Part shown: positions 60,732 to 64,000 of the stretch, piece by piece
Numbering within the stretch: the first letter of the stretch is position 1
Layout: the number at the start of each line of letters is the position of its first letter
Assembly: GCA_029448655.1 (NCBI GenBank)
Contig: JACCLO010000006.1
Coordinates: 2,976,001 to 3,040,000 of the forward strand
Direction: 5' to 3'
DNA length: 64,000 bases
Source: Wolfiporia cocos
Taxonomy: Eukaryota > Basidiomycota > Agaricomycetes > Polyporales > Phaeolaceae
Program-made: the position numbers and the translations under genes
The notes under the pieces: generated by a model
Databases searched by the model: none
Seen by the model: the letters and a program-made list of their open reading frames with translations, nothing else
What the model was told of the DNA's origin: nothing

Positions 60732-61949
60732 CTTGCATAACTTAACTCATAGAGAAGCGACAACCCCAACTCTGATGCTCATCTTGCACAAACTTATGCT
60801 ACGATGTATTGAGCAGCTGTGGTATGTGGCTGCGACAGCGTTTGTGTCGTACAAGCCTCTAGCCCTCGTGGGACCTCAAGCCCCAACGTCTGTGCTGCTG
60901 TATCCCTTAGATTCCGGACCATTTCGCAGGGACGACATGGCGGTTTGGTTGGGTGCAATTACACTACAAGGCACTGTTATTTAGTTCGGCTCCCACATGC
61001 TGACATTCCTGGACGGCTTTCGGTACAGTAGTACCCGTAGAACTGGTATTCTAGACGCATCATATGTCACGCAAGAATAGATTCCCTACTCACCTGCAAG
61101 CTTCAACCCGAGCCTACTATCTTCTTCACATTTGTATGTGTTTAAGACAAGAATGGCAACACATGTTTTGGTTTTGAGTCGATCCTTCTACCGAGATAAT
61201 ACAAATTCCATGTAGTGGTCCCGATCACCGAACTACTTTCCGCGCAACCACCATGTCTGTCCAACGATATCTTCATGCAGAGCTCCTCCACTCTCAGGAT
61301 CTCATCGAGTCATTATAGAGGGTCAACGATTTGGCGCTGCCATACAGTGCATGACTCGTCAAATCGAGGAGGCAATATACACTGACGCCCACAACTCGGC
61401 TCTCTTTTCTTTTCGCCAAACCCCCTGGTCTCTGCTGCACGGCCTATTGGCACTCATTCGTTACTTAGACTATGCAGATTCTTCTGCGCAGACTCTACAA
61501 TGGCGGGTTCAACCATCTCAAGAGTACTTCTTCGCTGTTATACCACTACTGCGTACCCCGGGATATCGCCGGCAGACAAGAAGATGCCATTCGCCACTGC
61601 AGCACCAAGACACACGATGCCAAAGTTTGTTTCCCGTTTATGACCTGATTTTGCTCGAGTGGAGGCGTATTTGCGCGCGAAGAGATCGCGCCGACTTCCT
61701 TCCCACACCCAGCAGCCATGTGCGCAGCCTATTTCCGCTCTCATCTCCGCACGTGGACTCCCAACGGACCGCGATATCTGCGAGCGAGTATTCGATATCG
61801 TCGTCATAGCGCTATCGCTCGTCATCTGCGCTCCGCTTTGTGCTCTTCAATTGAACCATATTCTGACTCCGATGCTTCCACACATTTAGGCGGACAACGC
61901 CACCGCCGGAACCCTTGTTGCAGCCGACGAGAACTTGCACCTGAAACCG
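60732..61949. other. Intergenic between RUS and carbonic anhydrase genes
   Basis: This 1.2 kb tandem-gene interval should hold the RUS 3' UTR and the carbonic anhydrase promoter. The plus strand from 61400 to 61900 is C/T-rich, as fungal upstream regions often are. No further gene is supported. Confidence 0.45.
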
Positions 61950-62666
61950 ATGTCCCAGTCTGCTCATACTTCCTTCCTCGCTGCGAATGAAGAGTATGTC
62001 GCAAGGGGCGGTGGCCAACCCCCAAGTCTGTCCGCGGTGCCGGTTAAAAAGCTGGCCATTGGTGCGTGCGTGCGATGGCACCGTGATTTTGGAATTGATA
62101 ATATGCGCAGTGACTTGCATGGATGCGCGACTGAAGTGAGCTCCATCATCTGGCCAGCCTTCTTGGGTGCTTACGCGTCCATGTAGCGTTTTCGCACAGC
62201 TCGGTCTAAAGGAGGGCGACGCGCATATCATCCGTAATGCCGGTGGCATGGCGTACGCGCACAACCCCTTCCAGTATAACCCCCACTGATGAGCCCCTTC
62301 ACACGCAGGAGGGATGCGATCCGTAGCATCATCATCTCGCAGCGCATGCTCGACACGCGCGAGATAGCTGTCTTCCGCCACACCCTCTGTGGTATGCAGA
62401 CCTTCACCTCGGCGCAGCTGCGCGAGCGCATTCGGGAGGCGGACCCGGGTAACCCAGCCCTCGACGTCGTCGACCACACCGACTTCCTCGAGTTCACCGA
62501 CCTGGAGGCGAGCGTAAAGGAGGACGTGCAGTTCCTCCAAAACCACCCGCTCGTCCTCCCGGAGACAACGATCACTGGATGGATATATGAGGTGGAGACA
62601 GGCAGGGTGAGCTTGCACTCGACAGTATTGGCCGCTGTATCGCCGCAGTGGTCCTCGTCGCTGTAG
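61950..62666 (+). CDS. Beta-class carbonic anhydrase
   Basis: Four exons (61950-62061, 62111-62135, 62187-62252, 62309-62666) join in phase to 186 residues. The enzyme interconverts CO2 and bicarbonate using zinc held by Cys, His, Cys. Seen: SFLAANEEYVA, KKLAIVTCMDARL (first Cys ligand plus the Asp-Arg dyad), GLKEGDAHIIRNAGGMARDA, IRSIIISQRMLDTREIAVFR, then HTLCGMQTFT with the His and second Cys ligands, and TITGWIYEVETGR near the end. Fungal homologues usually read HTDCGM; Leu replaces Asp here. Exon 2 is only 25 bases. After ETGR the frame reads on to a stop at 62666, but a GTGAGC donor sits exactly there, so a different last exon is possible. No presequence is evident, suggesting a cytosolic enzyme that could supply bicarbonate to carboxylases. 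Confidence 0.88.
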
Positions 62667-64000
62667 CATTGCTGACGTAGGATTTCAGATTCGGCAGATC
62701 GTCTAGGCATGATGTCGCTATGATTCCTCTCTGAACAACCGCCGTTTGGTGAATCCTCCCACGCATTATAAGTGTGGATTCACTAAGGGAAGTTTGAATG
62801 TTGCCCGAGAACGGAATCGGAATCTTGTATAGATGTCAGAGTTATTGACTTTGGTGTTCGTGTCTACTGTATTGCATTGTCAAGGCGAGAGACCTAGCAA
62901 CGTGCTGAATTTCTCTGGCATGAGGTGAGCCATGACAACTACAACAATTGACGTTAACTCTCACGAATGCGGTTAAGTGAAGCTGCGCATTGCCAGACTC
63001 TGCACGCGATGGCGATGCTACTCGTGAAGACATCTTTGAGCCAGTGGATTGTGGACACAAACCCCGCTGCCATGTACGATCTCCCCTTGTAGGGGATGAT
63101 GATCCTTCGGCCTCCCTTGCATGATGCAACGCCCTGGCATGCGGGTGCCTGTGTGCGGTGCATCTCCCCTTGAATGTATGAAGTGATGATCATCACAGAA
63201 GAGACAACATAAGATCTGAGATCTGTCTTCTCGCCATTCCCGCCCTATCAGCTATGGTACAGATAGATGTATGATCGATATCCGCGAGCTATGTTGCAGA
63301 TCGTCGGCTCCTCTGCAGAAGTGCTACAGAGTCCTATAGCAACACATCATGAAATCGCCATGCGTGTTGGCGAGTGACTTGAAACCTATGTTATGTATTG
63401 TGATATCAATCCGGTCCGACCAGCAGCATTCAGGAACAGTTGTCTTGAAACCAGTCGGAGATCGATATGCAACACCTCTGCGTTTTCAGTATCGCTGCCA
63501 CAATAGGCAGCAGCAAGCCAGAACATTTAGTACATTCATCCCTAATGGCATATCGCAAACAAGGTCAATGTGGCCATGCGCTGCTCCGTCTCTCGCTCAC
63601 TGTTTGACAAATCTCTTGGATCCCTTGTGTTCAAGCCGGCATATATTGAGAGGCAGAATATGTCTCCCCGAGCACAAGCTTGCCATCTGGCACAACCATT
63701 CGCCCATTGAAGATTGCTGATGACCGTGATAATACCTGCCGATGCCCTGTCTGCAATTCAAAGCGCGTAAGTTTCTCGTCAAATTCGGCGTGCAAGCTTT
63801 CCAGGCTAACTTGACATGGAAACAGGCAGACTGCGGACTTCTGTGATTTCGCTGCCTTCGGTATGTTTGTCAATCCCAGCAATTTAGATCCTCTATCTTG
63901 ATTACGCATACAGCTCTCGTGATATACCATAGCATTCTGACAAGTGGCGAGGAGGTCCGACTGATATGGGGCAAACGACCTGTTGCTGCTGCTCTGTTTC
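62667..64000. other. Right edge, no supported gene
   Basis: A minus-strand frame at 63631-63840 (SLESLHAEFDEKLTRFEL, AIFNGRMVVPDGKLVLGETY) looks coding-like and may belong to a gene continuing past the window, but no family is recognised. The rest shows nothing. Confidence 0.4.

Noticed and set aside
1..64000. CRISPR arrays, rRNA genes, bacterial operons
   Set aside because: None seen; intron-rich eukaryotic genes throughout.

Overview
The window is nuclear DNA of a filamentous basidiomycete, most likely an Agaricomycete. Nearly every real gene is cut by introns of about 45-70 bases with GT..AG ends. The fatty acid synthase is a single fused alpha-beta polypeptide, and there is a tandem array of DUF6533 membrane-protein genes, a family characteristic of Agaricomycetes. 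No RNA gene, CRISPR array or prokaryotic signal was found. Exon structures were rebuilt by hand from splice sites, reading phase and family motifs.

Layout. 1-4.5 kb: no supported gene. 4.5-12 kb: compact housekeeping block with TIF6 (eIF6, -), NDUFAF7 (+), a FRA10AC1-like gene (-), SIS1-type Hsp40 (-) and a DUF202/VTC1-like membrane protein (+). 12-18.5 kb: mostly decayed sequence with one small intact-looking SnoaL/NTF2-like gene (-). 18.5-35 kb: DBP5 RNA helicase (-), a POF1-like nucleotidyltransferase (+) and the 12.9 kb FAS gene (-). 36-48 kb: five DUF6533 copies, all on the minus strand, in different states of decay, interrupted by a pair of inverted hairpin repeats and a LINE fragment. 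49.9-52.9 kb: a large disordered Pro/Ser/Ala-rich protein (-). 53-58.9 kb: GC-rich, gene-poor, with a cluster of short palindromes. 58.9-62.7 kb: a RUS/DUF647 protein (+) and a beta-carbonic anhydrase (+). 62.7-64 kb: no supported gene.

The housekeeping genes do not form one pathway. They cover ribosome biogenesis (TIF6), mRNA export (DBP5), pre-mRNA-associated function (FRA10AC1-like), protein folding (SIS1), complex I assembly (NDUFAF7), polyphosphate/vacuole membrane (DUF202), NAD-related nucleotidyl transfer (POF1-like), fatty acid synthesis (FAS) and CO2/bicarbonate supply (carbonic anhydrase, which could feed carboxylation for FAS, but that link is only inference). Three divergent gene pairs share upstream regions: TIF6/NDUFAF7, SIS1/DUF202 and DBP5/POF1.

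The least explained parts are the 43.5-44.4 kb inverted repeats, whose internal stems differ in sequence but keep pairing, the DUF6533 array, and the palindrome cluster near 57 kb.
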